Origin: JAJRVM01 sp041752115 | GTDB taxonomy: Bacteria; Planctomycetota; Planctomycetia; Pirellulales; Pirellulaceae | Reading direction: 5' to 3' | Length of the DNA: 64,000 bases | Assembly (NCBI GenBank): GCA_041752115.1 | Contig: JBGSHS010000375.1 | Location: forward strand, 90,598 to 154,597 | Shown: piece by piece, positions 1-8,046 of the stretch | How positions within the stretch are numbered: position 1 is the stretch's first letter | How the letters are laid out: every line of letters starts with the position of its first letter | Notes under the pieces: generated by a model | Told to the model about the DNA's origin: nothing | What the model saw: the letters and a program-made list of their open reading frames with translations, nothing else | Databases searched by the model: none | Made by a program: the position numbers and the translations under genes

Positions 1-34
1 TCGGCGTGAGGCCGGGGGCGAAAATGTTGCTCAT
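1..34 (-). CDS. 5' end of an unidentified gene (partial)
   Basis: An ATG at 34-32 on the minus strand opens a frame reading MSNIFAPGLTP to the window edge without a stop. It lies 22 nt past the stop of the DUF1801 gene and on the same strand, so it would be the next gene of that operon. A weak purine run (AGGGAAG) lies upstream. Only 11 codons are visible, so no family can be named and the call rests on position and frame alone. Confidence 0.35.
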   Translation of the reverse strand, partial: MSNIFAPGLTP

Positions 35-56
35 GATGTACTTGCTTCCCTGCCTC

Positions 57-443
57 TTACTTCCGCTTCTTCCGTTTCGCTGCCGCCTTTGCCGAATCCT
101 GTTTCACCCGCAGCCTCACGATCCGTTTGATCAAGTCGTAGGGAATCGGCTCGTCGAGCGGGAACTGTAGGTTCCCTTTCGGCCCGGCGTATTGTGCCAC
201 CGCTTTCTCAAGGGCCTTGTCGCCCGACACAGGAGGGTAAAGCCCGATGTGCTTCTTCCACCCGGCGAAGTAGACCAGAATGCCGTGCTGTTTGAATGCT
301 GGCATCTGGTAGCTGATCGTCTCTTTTGATTCCGGTGCAGCCGTCCTGATGGTCGTCCGCACCTTCTCAAGTATTGGCCGAACGTCGTCGGGAAAACGAG
401 CGATGTAATCGTCGATGTCTTTGGGTGATTGAGCTTTTACCAT
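57..443 (-). CDS. DUF1801 (YdhG-like) protein
   Basis: This is a 128-residue cytosolic protein of the DUF1801/YdhG family, related to the iron-chaperone-like frataxin-fold proteins. Their molecular role is poorly defined. Family signs are the start MVKAQSPKDIDDYIARFP, the block ETISYQMPAFKQHG near residues 40-55, YFAGWKKHIGLYP near 57-70, and a basic tail ending KKRKKRK-like. The longer frame begins 24 codons upstream, but the ATG at 443 matches the usual N-terminus and clears the preceding gene by 11 nt. It is probably co-transcribed with the secreted protein upstream. Family assignment is firm; function is open. Confidence 0.82.
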   Translation of the reverse strand: MVKAQSPKDIDDYIARFPDDVRPILEKVRTTIRTAAPESKETISYQMPAFKQHGILVYFAGWKKHIGLYPPVSGDKALEKAVAQYAGPKGNLQFPLDEPIPYDLIKRIVRLRVKQDSAKAAAKRKKRK

Positions 444-454
444 AGGGTCACTCG

Positions 455-1300
455 TCACTCGTTTGGCTCCAGCAGGCCAATCCGCTTCGTGCCAACCGCC
501 AATTCGTCGATCCACAATTTCTGGGCGTGCGGCAGGAGACCAGGCCCAAAATACGGTGCCATCAAGAACTGGTTGAACTTCATCTGGGGAAAGTCGGTGG
601 ATCGCAGCACCACGTCGGTGTCCTCGACGACCAGCTTCCCGTCAAACCAGCCACGGACGATGCCATCCTGGTTCGGGCGGTCGTTCTCTAGATCCAGCGT
701 GTTGAGCTTGAAGTATGCCTCGACACAGTGCCATTGTTCGTCCTTAAAGAGCACTTCCTGGCTGTCGTAGAACTTCCCGTTGTAGCCGCCTCTGAGCGGC
801 CCCTGTGTCAGTCCGTGGGGCATGTCCTTGTTCTGGATGTCCTGCGCAGCCAGTCGCAGCTTGCCGCCGACCGGCTCAATGTAGAGCGTTAGGTGACTTG
901 CAGCGGGACCGTGCCACTTCGGATTCTCAGTGGTCATGAAGTGCGTCAGGTGGGGATGGAAGTTCTGGCCGCTCCAGCCCCAGCCTTTGGCGAGCTTCAG
1001 GTAGAAACGGATGCTCACCTCGTCTGTCGGCTCGAACAAGTGGCGAACTGGGGACGAGCCCTTGACGCCCGATTGGCTGTCGGTCCATTCGTATTCGATG
1101 CAGCCCTTACCCGCCGCCGCATCCCCGACGATCCTGAACTTGGTCCCGTCGTACCAGCCTCGCCCAGCCAGATCTGCATCCTCGAATCTTTCGCTGAACA
1201 GAAGGCTCGTGTCCCCCGCTTGTTGGTCTCCGGCTCTGGCCGAGGCGGCACAAGCAAGCGACAGGCTGGCCATCATGATGAACACTTCGAACCGGCTCAT
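455..1300 (-). CDS. secreted concanavalin-like / polysaccharide-lyase-like protein
   Basis: About 281 residues with a signal peptide (MSRFEVFIMMASLSLACAAS, then ARA, cleavage near 23). The mature part is rich in Trp, Gly and beta-strand-type sequence, with the blocks FSERFEDADLAGRGWYDG, SIRFYLKLAKGWGW and GWFDGKLVVEDTDV. This pattern fits secreted jelly-roll proteins that bind or cleave polysaccharides, such as the lyase-like fold of heparin/alginate lyases. I see no catalytic motif I can name, so substrate and activity are open. The longer frame starts 27 codons earlier, but only the ATG at 1300 puts the hydrophobic segment at the N-terminus. It sits in the same direction as its neighbours and fits the carbohydrate theme of the region. 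Confidence 0.7.
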   Translation of the reverse strand: MSRFEVFIMMASLSLACAASARAGDQQAGDTSLLFSERFEDADLAGRGWYDGTKFRIVGDAAAGKGCIEYEWTDSQSGVKGSSPVRHLFEPTDEVSIRFYLKLAKGWGWSGQNFHPHLTHFMTTENPKWHGPAASHLTLYIEPVGGKLRLAAQDIQNKDMPHGLTQGPLRGGYNGKFYDSQEVLFKDEQWHCVEAYFKLNTLDLENDRPNQDGIVRGWFDGKLVVEDTDVVLRSTDFPQMKFNQFLMAPYFGPGLLPHAQKLWIDELAVGTKRIGLLEPNE

Positions 1301-1349
1301 GACACGGCTCCGCAACAAGGCACAGTGAAATGGTGACATGGCAAGCCGA

Positions 1350-1775
1350 TTACAGCATAGCCTCCAAGATCTCGGCGGCATTTCGCACGAGCGGTGTGCA
1401 GATTCCTGAGCGCAGTCCTCGATCCATCATGGCCTGCATTCCTTCCGGCGTGCTGATGTCGCAACCCATCAAGTCCTTGCAGCCGAGCACTCCGTGCCGT
1501 TGCTCGAACCGACTGGCGAACTCCTTGACCATCCGGTACGCCTTCTCCCGAGAATCCGCATCCTCACCGCCGTGCCTCAATCCCAACACCATGAAGGCTC
1601 CGGTCACCGCCCCGCAGGTGAGCGCCATCCGGCCCATGCCTCCGCCAAAACCCGAGGATAGCTTCATCGCCGTTTGACGGTCCACTCCGAGAGACTCCGC
1701 ATACGTGGAAAAGACGGCTTGGGCGCACGAACATCCCTCCTCGAATCGGGTCACCGCAATGTCGATCCTGCTCAT
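1350..1775 (-). CDS. C_GCAxxG_C_C family redox protein
   Basis: A 141-residue protein of the C_GCAxxG_C_C family, named for its conserved cysteines. The signature is visible as CSCAQAVFSTYAE near residue 15, GFGGGMGRMALTCGAVTGA near 43-61, and two later Cys in VLGCKDLMGCDIS. Related proteins are thought to be thiol-based redox or metal-handling proteins, often encoded with oxidoreductases. The exact reaction is not established. Length is typical, there is no signal peptide, and the protein is likely cytosolic. It could share a transcript with the secreted protein downstream (50 nt gap). Confidence 0.88.
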   Translation of the reverse strand: MSRIDIAVTRFEEGCSCAQAVFSTYAESLGVDRQTAMKLSSGFGGGMGRMALTCGAVTGAFMVLGLRHGGEDADSREKAYRMVKEFASRFEQRHGVLGCKDLMGCDISTPEGMQAMMDRGLRSGICTPLVRNAAEILEAML

Positions 1776-1811
1776 AGGACATATCCTTCTTCTGTACCCG
1801 GAGGCAATTCT

Positions 1812-2027
1812 TCAAGTCCCCGGAAACAATTCGATTCCCAGCCATTGTCGCAGGAGCACGACGACGGGAACAACAGGGATCGCCGCCACGAACGGCAGAA
1901 CTACGGCCAGCGGGTAGTGCCACCACCTGACCGGCCTTGCCCCTCGATCTTGGGGGACTGTGCAGGCGGGCAGGTAGACGATCAGACCGTACACGAACAC
2001 CCAAAAACTCACCGCCGTGGACCTCAT
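1812..2027 (-). CDS. small two-helix membrane protein, unrecognised
   Basis: From the ATG at 2027 this gives 71 residues with two hydrophobic stretches: VSFWVFVYGLIVYLPAC (about 6-22) and YPLAVVLPFVAAIPVVPVVV (about 41-60), joined by a charged loop (PQDRGARPVRWW). That pattern suggests a small inner-membrane hairpin. The longer frame upstream has no membrane character and reads like antisense to the gene on the plus strand, so the shorter start is preferred. I cannot assign a family. Its 5' end overlaps the 5' end of the plus-strand gene at 2017 by 11 nt, a head-to-head overlap that makes one of the two start choices doubtful. Confidence 0.5.
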   Translation of the reverse strand: MRSTAVSFWVFVYGLIVYLPACTVPQDRGARPVRWWHYPLAVVLPFVAAIPVVPVVVLLRQWLGIELFPGT

Positions 2028-2526
2028 GGCCTCCGGGGAGTTTGACTCCCTCATTGAGCGATGTACCCAGTACTCCAAATGGTTACGTTTCTTTGACAAG
2101 CAGATTGGGAAGGCCAACAACCTGGCTCGGTTCCGTCTGGGCGTGGAAAGGGTACTTCGCCAATGGCTACAATCAGCGCATTTCCCACGACACGAGCTTC
2201 GTGCCGAAGTGTACACCGTTGTGGATGAGTCACGGTACGCAAAGCTGTCCCCCGTCGTTGCTTACCGCAGGGTACTGAACGACCTTGTTAAGCCGCTGGA
2301 GCAAAAACTGTCCGTGCGCATCGACCTATACTTTAAACAAGATATCAAGTCGATTTGTCACCCTCGCTACCTGCAAACGCAGTCAGTAGCGATTTCTTTC
2401 GAGAAGGGCTTCGATTTTGTGGAGTCAGACGGACGACTGAGACGCAACTTCATCAGAATCGATGGAGGCTGCCTAGGTCATCTTCAGCAGTACCGGAACC
2501 TTCCAAATTACAGGCCGCCAACATGA
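2017..2526 (+). CDS. MIT C-terminal-like domain protein, possible fragment
   Basis: This 169-residue frame looks like a compact domain seen at the C-terminus of MIT/phospholipase-D-like proteins (MIT_C type). Blocks are GKANNLARFRLGVERVLRQW near 31-50, VIRIDLYF-like sequence near 98-106, RYLQTQSVAISFEKGFDFVE near 115-134, then RRNFIRIDG. The ATG at 2026 is an alternative start. Such domains usually sit behind other domains, and the frame begins abruptly beside a head-to-head membrane gene, so it may be the surviving 3' part of a larger gene. Coding character (conserved-looking blocks, no frame breaks) favours a real protein or a recent remnant. Function is unknown. Confidence 0.55.
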   Translation: MDLMASGEFDSLIERCTQYSKWLRFFDKQIGKANNLARFRLGVERVLRQWLQSAHFPRHELRAEVYTVVDESRYAKLSPVVAYRRVLNDLVKPLEQKLSVRIDLYFKQDIKSICHPRYLQTQSVAISFEKGFDFVESDGRLRRNFIRIDGGCLGHLQQYRNLPNYRPPT

Positions 2527-2610
2527 CGAGGATGGGCGGTATACATTTCCGTGTGCATTCCTGCGTTCTCGCCAGAAACAGTTTATCGTGATGGCTGAAG
2601 TGAGGCGTCG

Positions 2611-2712
2611 ATGAACACCAACCTTACACGAGATGAGGTAGAGCAAGCCGTAAGCCGGTTGAGAATCGAGGACTTGGGATTGAGTGAGTGTGTGCTCAAC
2701 CATGCCGAATAG
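2611..2712 (+). CDS. very short ORF (33 aa), unrecognised
   Basis: ATG at 2611, stop TAG at 2710-2712. It starts MNTNLTRDEVEQAVSRLR and ends NHAE. A GTGAGG purine run lies about 5 nt before the start. The sequence is charged, helix-forming and lacks hydrophobic segments. It could be a small protein or the preserved start of a lost gene downstream of the MIT_C-like gene. Nothing else is visible between 2527 and 2771. Confidence 0.3.
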   Translation: MNTNLTRDEVEQAVSRLRIEDLGLSECVLNHAE

Positions 2713-2771
2713 CCTTGAATAACGAACAACAAGAGCAAATAACCTCGGTTCGTGGCCTCGGCGGAATTGGC

Positions 2772-3809
2772 TCACGGGTCACGCAAGTCTAGCGAGCATC
2801 TCTGCACGTTGAACTGGTACGGCCCTTCGGGAAAGCACGAGTAGAGCAGCCAGAATGTCTTCCCATCTTCGCTAATCCACTTTGGCGGAATGCGAGGCTG
2901 GAATCGATTCTCGTCACCACCCCAGCCAGGGATCTGCTTGACTGCGTGCCACGGCCCCCATGGTGCGGACGCCTCGAAGACACCGAGGTACTTCTCGTCA
3001 GTTCCCGCCCAACGTGGAGAGCCGGATGTTGCGGTCAGCAGCATGTATCTGCCGAGCCCCGGATTGAAAACGACCTCCGGGCGATAGCAGTGACCGGGGT
3101 CGGTGAAGACGGGTTTGCGTTCGTTGAAGCTCGCAGTCCAACCGGGATCACCGTCTTCGTTCAGCCCGGCGAAGAACCGATATGCCTTCTCGTTGCGGAT
3201 CTCGGATATCGGCACTCGGCCCAAGATCATGTGATCGGTGGTCTTGTAGGCACTCGGCGTGGCGGGGGAATAGAAGTAGGCAAAGTGATCCTGAGCGGCG
3301 GCGTAGTTCTTCCCAGCGTTGAGCCAAGTCGGATATCCGATATTCGGGAAGTTCCAGTCAGCCCAAGTCCATGTGACGGCCTTGTCCTCGGACCATGCCA
3401 GGCTCGATCCTGTGCCATCCTCGTTCAGATTGCGGACCCACATGTAGAGTACGCCATCGACCATCAGCAGTCCGCTGGCCTTACGGCCTTCCGGGCCACC
3501 ACCCGTTTTGTGGCCCGTTGGCGAAGCCAGGTTCTCCCCTTTGAAGTTCGGGGGATCGCCTATGATCTGTGCTAGGCTCATACTCCCCTCGCCACTGCCG
3601 CCACCAAAGCCTTCCCCATCGCAGTAGACCGTGTACTGATTCCCGTCGTCGGCCCAGGTGATGGGCCAGTTATCGCCGTTGCCGAGGGATATTCGCTCGG
3701 GATGAATCGTGAGGTCCGCAATAACCTCGCTGGGCGGATTCTGCTGTGCCAAGGCTGGACCAGCCAGCAGAACAAGCCCCAACGTCACCACGTTACAGGT
3801 GTTTTTCAT
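2772..3809 (-). CDS. secreted DUF4185-like beta-propeller protein
   Basis: 345 residues with a signal peptide (MKNTCNVVTLGLVLLAGPAL, cleavage near residue 22). The mature protein resembles DUF4185-type secreted proteins with the five-bladed propeller fold shared by GH43/GH32/GH33-like enzymes. Typical phrases are WADDGNQYTVYCDGEGFGG near 52-70, GLLMVDGVLYMWVRN, SEDKAVTWTW, CYRPEVVFNPGLGRYMLLT and EDGKTFWLLYSCFPEGPY. It probably acts on or binds a polysaccharide outside the cytoplasm, but no substrate can be read from sequence. It follows the hexapeptide-repeat gene by 6 nt, so the two are almost certainly one operon. Confidence 0.72.
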   Translation of the reverse strand: MKNTCNVVTLGLVLLAGPALAQQNPPSEVIADLTIHPERISLGNGDNWPITWADDGNQYTVYCDGEGFGGGSGEGSMSLAQIIGDPPNFKGENLASPTGHKTGGGPEGRKASGLLMVDGVLYMWVRNLNEDGTGSSLAWSEDKAVTWTWADWNFPNIGYPTWLNAGKNYAAAQDHFAYFYSPATPSAYKTTDHMILGRVPISEIRNEKAYRFFAGLNEDGDPGWTASFNERKPVFTDPGHCYRPEVVFNPGLGRYMLLTATSGSPRWAGTDEKYLGVFEASAPWGPWHAVKQIPGWGGDENRFQPRIPPKWISEDGKTFWLLYSCFPEGPYQFNVQRCSLDLRDP

Positions 3810-3815
3810 GACCGT

Positions 3816-4499
3816 TCACTGCTCCTGTTTCTTCTTGGCCGTTTCTTCTTGGTGGTCTCCCTCGTAGCGGGTCCATTCGGCAGGGATTAGGCCGAAGTAG
3901 GCTTTCCGATCTTCGTCAGTGATATTCTCCTTCTTTACTACGGCAGGCACTCCCTCGGCAAAACAATTTGCGGGGATCACTTGATTGATGTGCGTGGCAC
4001 TGCCATTGGCCAACACTGCTCCTTCACCGAGTCGGGTATTGTAGTCGCAGCAGGCGTTCAGGTTGACAGCCGACCTGTCTGCCATCTGCGTGCCGTGCAT
4101 CGTGGCTCCGTGGTTGACCCAGCAGTGATCGCCGATGATCGACTTGTCGGGGACTTCGGCGGTGGAGGAGCCGATATTTGCGGGACGACCGCCCTCAATG
4201 CACACGTTGTCGTAAATGTGAACGTAGTTGCCAATGGTGTTGGTGCCTCGGATCGTGACATTGCAGCGGATGAGGCTGTGGTGGCCGATGGTCACGTTGC
4301 CCGTGATGACTGTTCCTGCGTCGATCTTCGTGTAAGCCCCGATTGTGACTTTGCCCTCCAAGATCACAGACGGATGGATGTCGGCAGTGGGATCGATGTC
4401 ATGTTGTCCTTTGTTCTGGGCACGTCCCAGATTCGGAGTAAAAAGCACGGCAACGAGACCAACGATACTAAGCACAAGTACCAGTCTCGATTTGTTCAT
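3816..4499 (-). CDS. exported hexapeptide-repeat (left-handed beta-helix) protein
   Basis: 227 residues: an N-terminal signal or anchor helix (MNKSRLVLVLSIVGLVAVLF), then a series of hexapeptide turns from about residue 38 to 185 (IHPSVILEGKVTIGAYTKID, VTIGHHSLIRCNVTIRG, NTIGNYVHIYDNV, KSIIGDHCWVNHGATMHG). This is the fold of trimeric acyltransferases and gamma-class carbonic anhydrases. His residues in the coil (for example ATMHGT, THINQ) could hold a metal as in carbonic anhydrase-like members, but I cannot confirm the full triad. Export is unusual for a sugar acyltransferase and suggests a periplasmic role. The tail is highly charged (EETAKKKQEQ). A GGAAAGGAAGAAAG run precedes the ATG. Confidence 0.75.
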   Translation of the reverse strand: MNKSRLVLVLSIVGLVAVLFTPNLGRAQNKGQHDIDPTADIHPSVILEGKVTIGAYTKIDAGTVITGNVTIGHHSLIRCNVTIRGTNTIGNYVHIYDNVCIEGGRPANIGSSTAEVPDKSIIGDHCWVNHGATMHGTQMADRSAVNLNACCDYNTRLGEGAVLANGSATHINQVIPANCFAEGVPAVVKKENITDEDRKAYFGLIPAEWTRYEGDHQEETAKKKQEQ

Positions 4500-4542
4500 C
4501 TTTCTTCCTTTCCTGCGTTGCTCACAACGGACGTTTCAACGG

Positions 4543-5604
4543 TCACGCCACCAATAACTGCCGCCATGCTGGCCCCAGGTGCCTGAAGACATCCTTGGCC
4601 ACCCACACCTGACCGTTGGCCTGTTCGGTCTGCTCATAGGCCCACTCGGCAATTCTCACCGATGCAGCGAGGTCATGCGGTAGTGCTGCCGCCGCCAATC
4701 GTTCGGCGATCTCGTTTGCATGATCCGTGTTCTGTTCGATCCAGGCTCCCAAATGCTCCTCGGCTGCAATGTGGTCGGACTTCGCATTGTTGCAGGCCGG
4801 GTGAGCCAGGACGAAATTGTGCCCGAGGTCGGTTGGGTAGCGGGACCACGGCACGAAATGATCCACTTCCATGCTGCGTTTGAGATCCTTGTGGCAGTAG
4901 AAGCAACAACCGGCTTGAATGTCCTGAAGAATGGGCCGGTATGCCTCCAGCACGCCACGTTCCCGCCCGAACAGGAAACTTCCAAGATCGGTCAGATTGC
5001 CAAGGTGGTTTGCGTTCACTTTCTGCACAAAGCGGACCCAGGCCGCCTGGATCAAATCACGCAAGAGGCTGTAGAAGGCCCTGAAGCAATATGCCACACC
5101 GGGTTTGAGCGTAATTGTGGTCGTGGCTGTGTCGAGGTTGTCATAGAGGAAGTCGAGTCGCTCGCTACCAACCGTCTGGAGTCGCCAAAGCGGCATCCCA
5201 CAAACCGTGCGGTTGACCCGGTTGACCAATGTCTTCCAGTACCGTGGCGAACTTTGTCGAAGTTCGAACAGTGACCCGCCCAGTTGCTCTTGCGAACGAA
5301 TTACCGCCGTGATGATTGTGGCCTGCCGGTCGGTGTTCTGCCTCAAGATGTGGGTGTGCTGTTGACCGCCGATCACATAGGGACGGCATTGCGGCCAGTA
5401 ATATTCCACGAACTTCTCGGATATCTTCTTCGTATCCAGGCACAACGGGGCACCGGAATCATCGCCCTCCACAACCGCCAAATCGGCCAATGCCAATAGC
5501 AGAGCGAATTTGTAGCTCGCCGTGAACTGTCCCTCGGCCAGCAGCCGTTGGACGTTCCTGAGAAACAGGACTTGCTCTTCCGGTGTCGGCGGTGCCCAAG
5601 TCAT
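4543..5604 (-). CDS. HNH endonuclease
   Basis: A 353-residue protein with a C-terminal HNH nuclease module: CCFYCHKDL near 255-263, EVDHFVPWSR near 270-279, then FVLAHPACNNAKSDH. The CxxC pair, the DH and the CNN/H positions are those of the zinc-braced HNH fold that nicks or cuts DNA. The large N-terminal region (about 1-240) is helical and unassigned. The ATG at 5604 is preferred over the longer frame because it leaves a 10-nt gap to the HIT gene instead of an 81-nt overlap. Its neighbours (HIT, ScoMcrA-like/DUF3883, DUF488) suggest a DNA-defence or DNA-processing cassette, which is inference. Confidence 0.82.
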   Translation of the reverse strand: MTWAPPTPEEQVLFLRNVQRLLAEGQFTASYKFALLLALADLAVVEGDDSGAPLCLDTKKISEKFVEYYWPQCRPYVIGGQQHTHILRQNTDRQATIITAVIRSQEQLGGSLFELRQSSPRYWKTLVNRVNRTVCGMPLWRLQTVGSERLDFLYDNLDTATTTITLKPGVAYCFRAFYSLLRDLIQAAWVRFVQKVNANHLGNLTDLGSFLFGRERGVLEAYRPILQDIQAGCCFYCHKDLKRSMEVDHFVPWSRYPTDLGHNFVLAHPACNNAKSDHIAAEEHLGAWIEQNTDHANEIAERLAAAALPHDLAASVRIAEWAYEQTEQANGQVWVAKDVFRHLGPAWRQLLVA

Positions 5605-5614
5605 GGCTGCTCCT

Positions 5615-5992
5615 TCACCAGTACCGGGCTTTCTCGGGGATAATCCACCGGACGCCGCCACGAGGATCGGCCACATCACCGTCACGTCTGGGGATAACGT
5701 GGATGTGGGCGTGGAGGATCGTCTGGCCAGCCGCCAGCCCGTCGTTCAGGCCGATGTTGAAGCCGTCAGGAGCAAGGTCTTGGTTTAGGCGGTTCCGAGC
5801 CTCGGCTACCAGTGTCCAAAGGGCGGCTTGAGTGTCGGGGGGAAGCTCGTAGATGCTGGCAACGTGCTGCCGGGGGACTACAAGAGTGTGGCCTTCTGTG
5901 ATGGGAAATGCGTCCCACAGGACGATGCCAATATCGTTTTCGAGCCACACCCGGTCGGCATCTGGTTCACAAAACGGACACTTGTCAGTCAT
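5615..5992 (-). CDS. HIT family nucleotide hydrolase
   Basis: A 125-residue histidine-triad protein. HIT enzymes cleave nucleoside phosphoramidates, adenylates or dinucleoside polyphosphates, using the last His of the triad. The triad is visible as HAHIHVIPRR near residue 96. The N-terminal CPFC (residues 5-8) and EGHTLVVPRQH near 33-43 are also typical. Length matches the family and there is no export signal. It overlaps the upstream DUF3883 gene by 8 nt and precedes the HNH gene by 10 nt, so all three are likely translated from one mRNA. Confidence 0.92.
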   Translation of the reverse strand: MTDKCPFCEPDADRVWLENDIGIVLWDAFPITEGHTLVVPRQHVASIYELPPDTQAALWTLVAEARNRLNQDLAPDGFNIGLNDGLAAGQTILHAHIHVIPRRDGDVADPRGGVRWIIPEKARYW

Positions 5993-7148
5993 CTTCTGCC
6001 GCCTCCTTGCCTGCTACCGTCGCCCGATATGCCATCGGTTCTAACCTGCAAAGTGCGGACAACGATCCATGAAGGACGTACAGTCTGGGACGATGCGTGA
6101 ACCGAAATAGGCGGTAGAGGTGGTACTGGCTCGCCATCGCTTCGGAACACCGTACCTCGTTGGCCGACACGAAGAACGGGAAATACTTGCCCTGGCCGGT
6201 CGTCTTGACCTCGACAAATCGTTCGGTATCGTCCGTCTCGTCGAAAGACAAGATATCAAATCCCAGGCCGTCACCCGTCGTGTCCGATACCCACTCAACC
6301 TTCCTAGCCAGATCGTCACGACCGTAGCTCAGCAGACGCCGACGCTCAAGGTCAACAGTGAACTCCTCGCCTAGTCTGCCCAATCGTCGGTTTACGGCAT
6401 CACGTCGCACGAAGTCGATCTTCCGCCCCTGCCTTGTTCGCCATGGTTCGGGCGGTTCATCCGGCATTGGCGAGTTGTCGGGCGGGGAGTCGAACAGACG
6501 GTCCCATGCATCCAGTTTGGGCAACTCGTCCGGTACTGTTTCGCTTGCTTGGTCCAGGGTGATGAACAAGGCCGGGTTCGCATTGAGGTACGTCCGCACG
6601 GCATCCACGAGGGATCGCTGAAAGTTCTGCGCCGGTTTGTACCCGTCGATGTACGGCAGGCCCAGTTTCAACAGCACGGCACTGACGTTCCGGTGCTTGA
6701 ATTCCACAGACGGCTTCGACCTCCCGTCCAGGGATTCTCGCAGTTGGCGGCTGTGCTCGGCCTTGTTGTACTTCTGGCCGAGCAAGTCGAGCTTGAGCAT
6801 GTGGAAGTAATCGGCGATCAGGAGGCCGACCTCCTCGTCGGACCAGACCTTGCCCTTTTCTTCCACTGGCTCGTCGGCCTTGCCCTCGACCTTGAAGCCA
6901 AGTCGCCGCAACTCGTAGTTGGCCTGCCCCGGAGCCTCGCCGCCGCTAAATCTGCTGTGGTGGAGGATCTCGCCGGTCAGGTGCCGAAAAGCAATCCCGA
7001 TGATGGCCTTGGGGGCGTATCGTCTTCCCTGGTAGATCAAATGGTAGCCGGTCGCCTTCCCGAACGGGTGTTCGATCCCCGCATCAAGGTCGGCCACGGC
7101 CTTGAGCACATGTTCTCGATTCAGACCTCTGGGGATCGATTTCGGCAT
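5985..7148 (-). CDS. ScoMcrA-like N-domain / DUF3883 protein, putative restriction component
   Basis: 387 residues in two recognisable parts. The N-terminus (1-90) matches the ScoMcrA N-terminal head domain type: GLNREHVLKAVADLDAG, GKATGYHLIYQGRRYAPKAI, then FSGG and LRRLGFKVE. The C-terminus (about 250-370) is DUF3883/NOV-like, a PD-(D/E)XK-type fold: RLGRLGEEFTVDLER, DGLGFDILSFDE, RFVEVKTTG. The D...EVK arrangement is that of a nuclease site. ScoMcrA recognises modified (including phosphorothioated) DNA; whether this one does is inference. It lies upstream of HIT and HNH genes in the same direction. The region between the two domains is charged and likely a linker. Confidence 0.78.
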   Translation of the reverse strand: MPKSIPRGLNREHVLKAVADLDAGIEHPFGKATGYHLIYQGRRYAPKAIIGIAFRHLTGEILHHSRFSGGEAPGQANYELRRLGFKVEGKADEPVEEKGKVWSDEEVGLLIADYFHMLKLDLLGQKYNKAEHSRQLRESLDGRSKPSVEFKHRNVSAVLLKLGLPYIDGYKPAQNFQRSLVDAVRTYLNANPALFITLDQASETVPDELPKLDAWDRLFDSPPDNSPMPDEPPEPWRTRQGRKIDFVRRDAVNRRLGRLGEEFTVDLERRRLLSYGRDDLARKVEWVSDTTGDGLGFDILSFDETDDTERFVEVKTTGQGKYFPFFVSANEVRCSEAMASQYHLYRLFRFTHRPRLYVLHGSLSALCRLEPMAYRATVAGKEAAEDD

Positions 7149-7207
7149 AGCTCAATGATAGCCGGATGCGGATCTCCGGTCATCAAGTGCCGAAGGGCAA
7201 ATACGAG

Positions 7208-7759
7208 CTACATATCAAACACCGTTGGCTGCGCCGGATACATGACGGCTTCCTCCACGATCTTGGCCCCCGGTGTCAGCACATTAGGCTCCGACTCCCC
7301 ACCGGGGAGAATGTGGTGGACGGCGACATTGGCGGCAACCAGGTGGTCGCTGAGCAGTCGTCGATGACAACGCCGGTAATCGCCTTCGGCACACATCATG
7401 GCGGTTCGGCGGCGACCAGCGATCTCCATTAGTTTCGCCACACCCTGCCGGAACTCGTCCGTTGCCATGTAGTCGGCGTAATTGCGAAATGCCTCGTCGT
7501 CGATGCCACGGTTCACAGACGGAGGGGCATCTTTCTCCCGTTTCCGATTGCCTCCCAGAGCGTCGAGCCAGTAGTACTCGATTCCTTCCTCCTCCAGAGC
7601 GGCGGAAAGCGGCTCCCGGCTGAAGTGCGGATGCCTGCGGGAGGCTGGGTAACGCCGAACATCGACCAGTGCCTCGATGTCATGCCTCTGGAGCAGCCAC
7701 AATAACGTGCCCAAAGCGTGGTTGCTATGGCCGATGGTGAGGATGTGGAGGCCCGTCAT
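7208..7759 (-). CDS. DUF488 family protein
   Basis: 183 residues of the DUF488 family. Signature blocks are LTIGHSNHALGTLLWLLQ near 7-24, ALVDVRRYPASRRHPHFS near 30-47, YYWLDALGGNRK, and the Cys-containing MMCAEGDYRRCHRRLLSDHL near 121-140. The conserved Cys and Arg residues suggest a catalytic pocket, but the family's reaction is not established. It overlaps the small gene upstream by 4 nt (ATGA), showing translational coupling. It sits 59 nt before the ScoMcrA-like gene in the same direction. The family is common in accessory regions near restriction genes. Confidence 0.88.
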   Translation of the reverse strand: MTGLHILTIGHSNHALGTLLWLLQRHDIEALVDVRRYPASRRHPHFSREPLSAALEEEGIEYYWLDALGGNRKREKDAPPSVNRGIDDEAFRNYADYMATDEFRQGVAKLMEIAGRRRTAMMCAEGDYRRCHRRLLSDHLVAANVAVHHILPGGESEPNVLTPGAKIVEEAVMYPAQPTVFDM

Positions 7760-8043
7760 TCAGTGTCCGAATCCTGATCATCAGGGCTCACAAGCAGATC
7801 TTCACACACCGGCTTGAATGCGCCTCGAAACGTCCCATCGTCGATGGTGCCCATCACTCGGATATCGCCACCGGGTTTGTGATCCCACCGGATTTGGATT
7901 TCCATTTGGTATTCAGTACCCGAAGGACCGACCACCGCTGGAAACTCCTCGTGGCCGATCTTGGCCGCTAACTCGGCGTACGACAACTTGCGATATTGGT
8001 CCAGGTAGGCATTGAGCAGCCCAAGGGCTTCTTCTCGGTTCAT
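7756..8043 (-). CDS. small conserved-looking protein, unrecognised
   Basis: 95 residues, acidic at the C-terminus (SPDDQDSDTE), no signal or membrane helix. The N-terminus (MNREEALGLLNAYLDQYRKL) is helical and the middle alternates as beta strands (YQMEIQIRWDHKPGGDIRVM), a simple alpha-beta fold. GAGGTGACTG precedes the ATG. The stop overlaps the DUF488 start by 4 nt, so the two products are probably made together. I do not recognise a family. Confidence 0.68.
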   Translation of the reverse strand: MNREEALGLLNAYLDQYRKLSYAELAAKIGHEEFPAVVGPSGTEYQMEIQIRWDHKPGGDIRVMGTIDDGTFRGAFKPVCEDLLVSPDDQDSDTE

Positions 8044-8046
8044 CAG

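Noticed and set aside
2473..2775. 100-aa minus-strand frame
   Set aside because: Low-quality sequence without family features, antisense to the MIT_C-like gene end and the small ORF.
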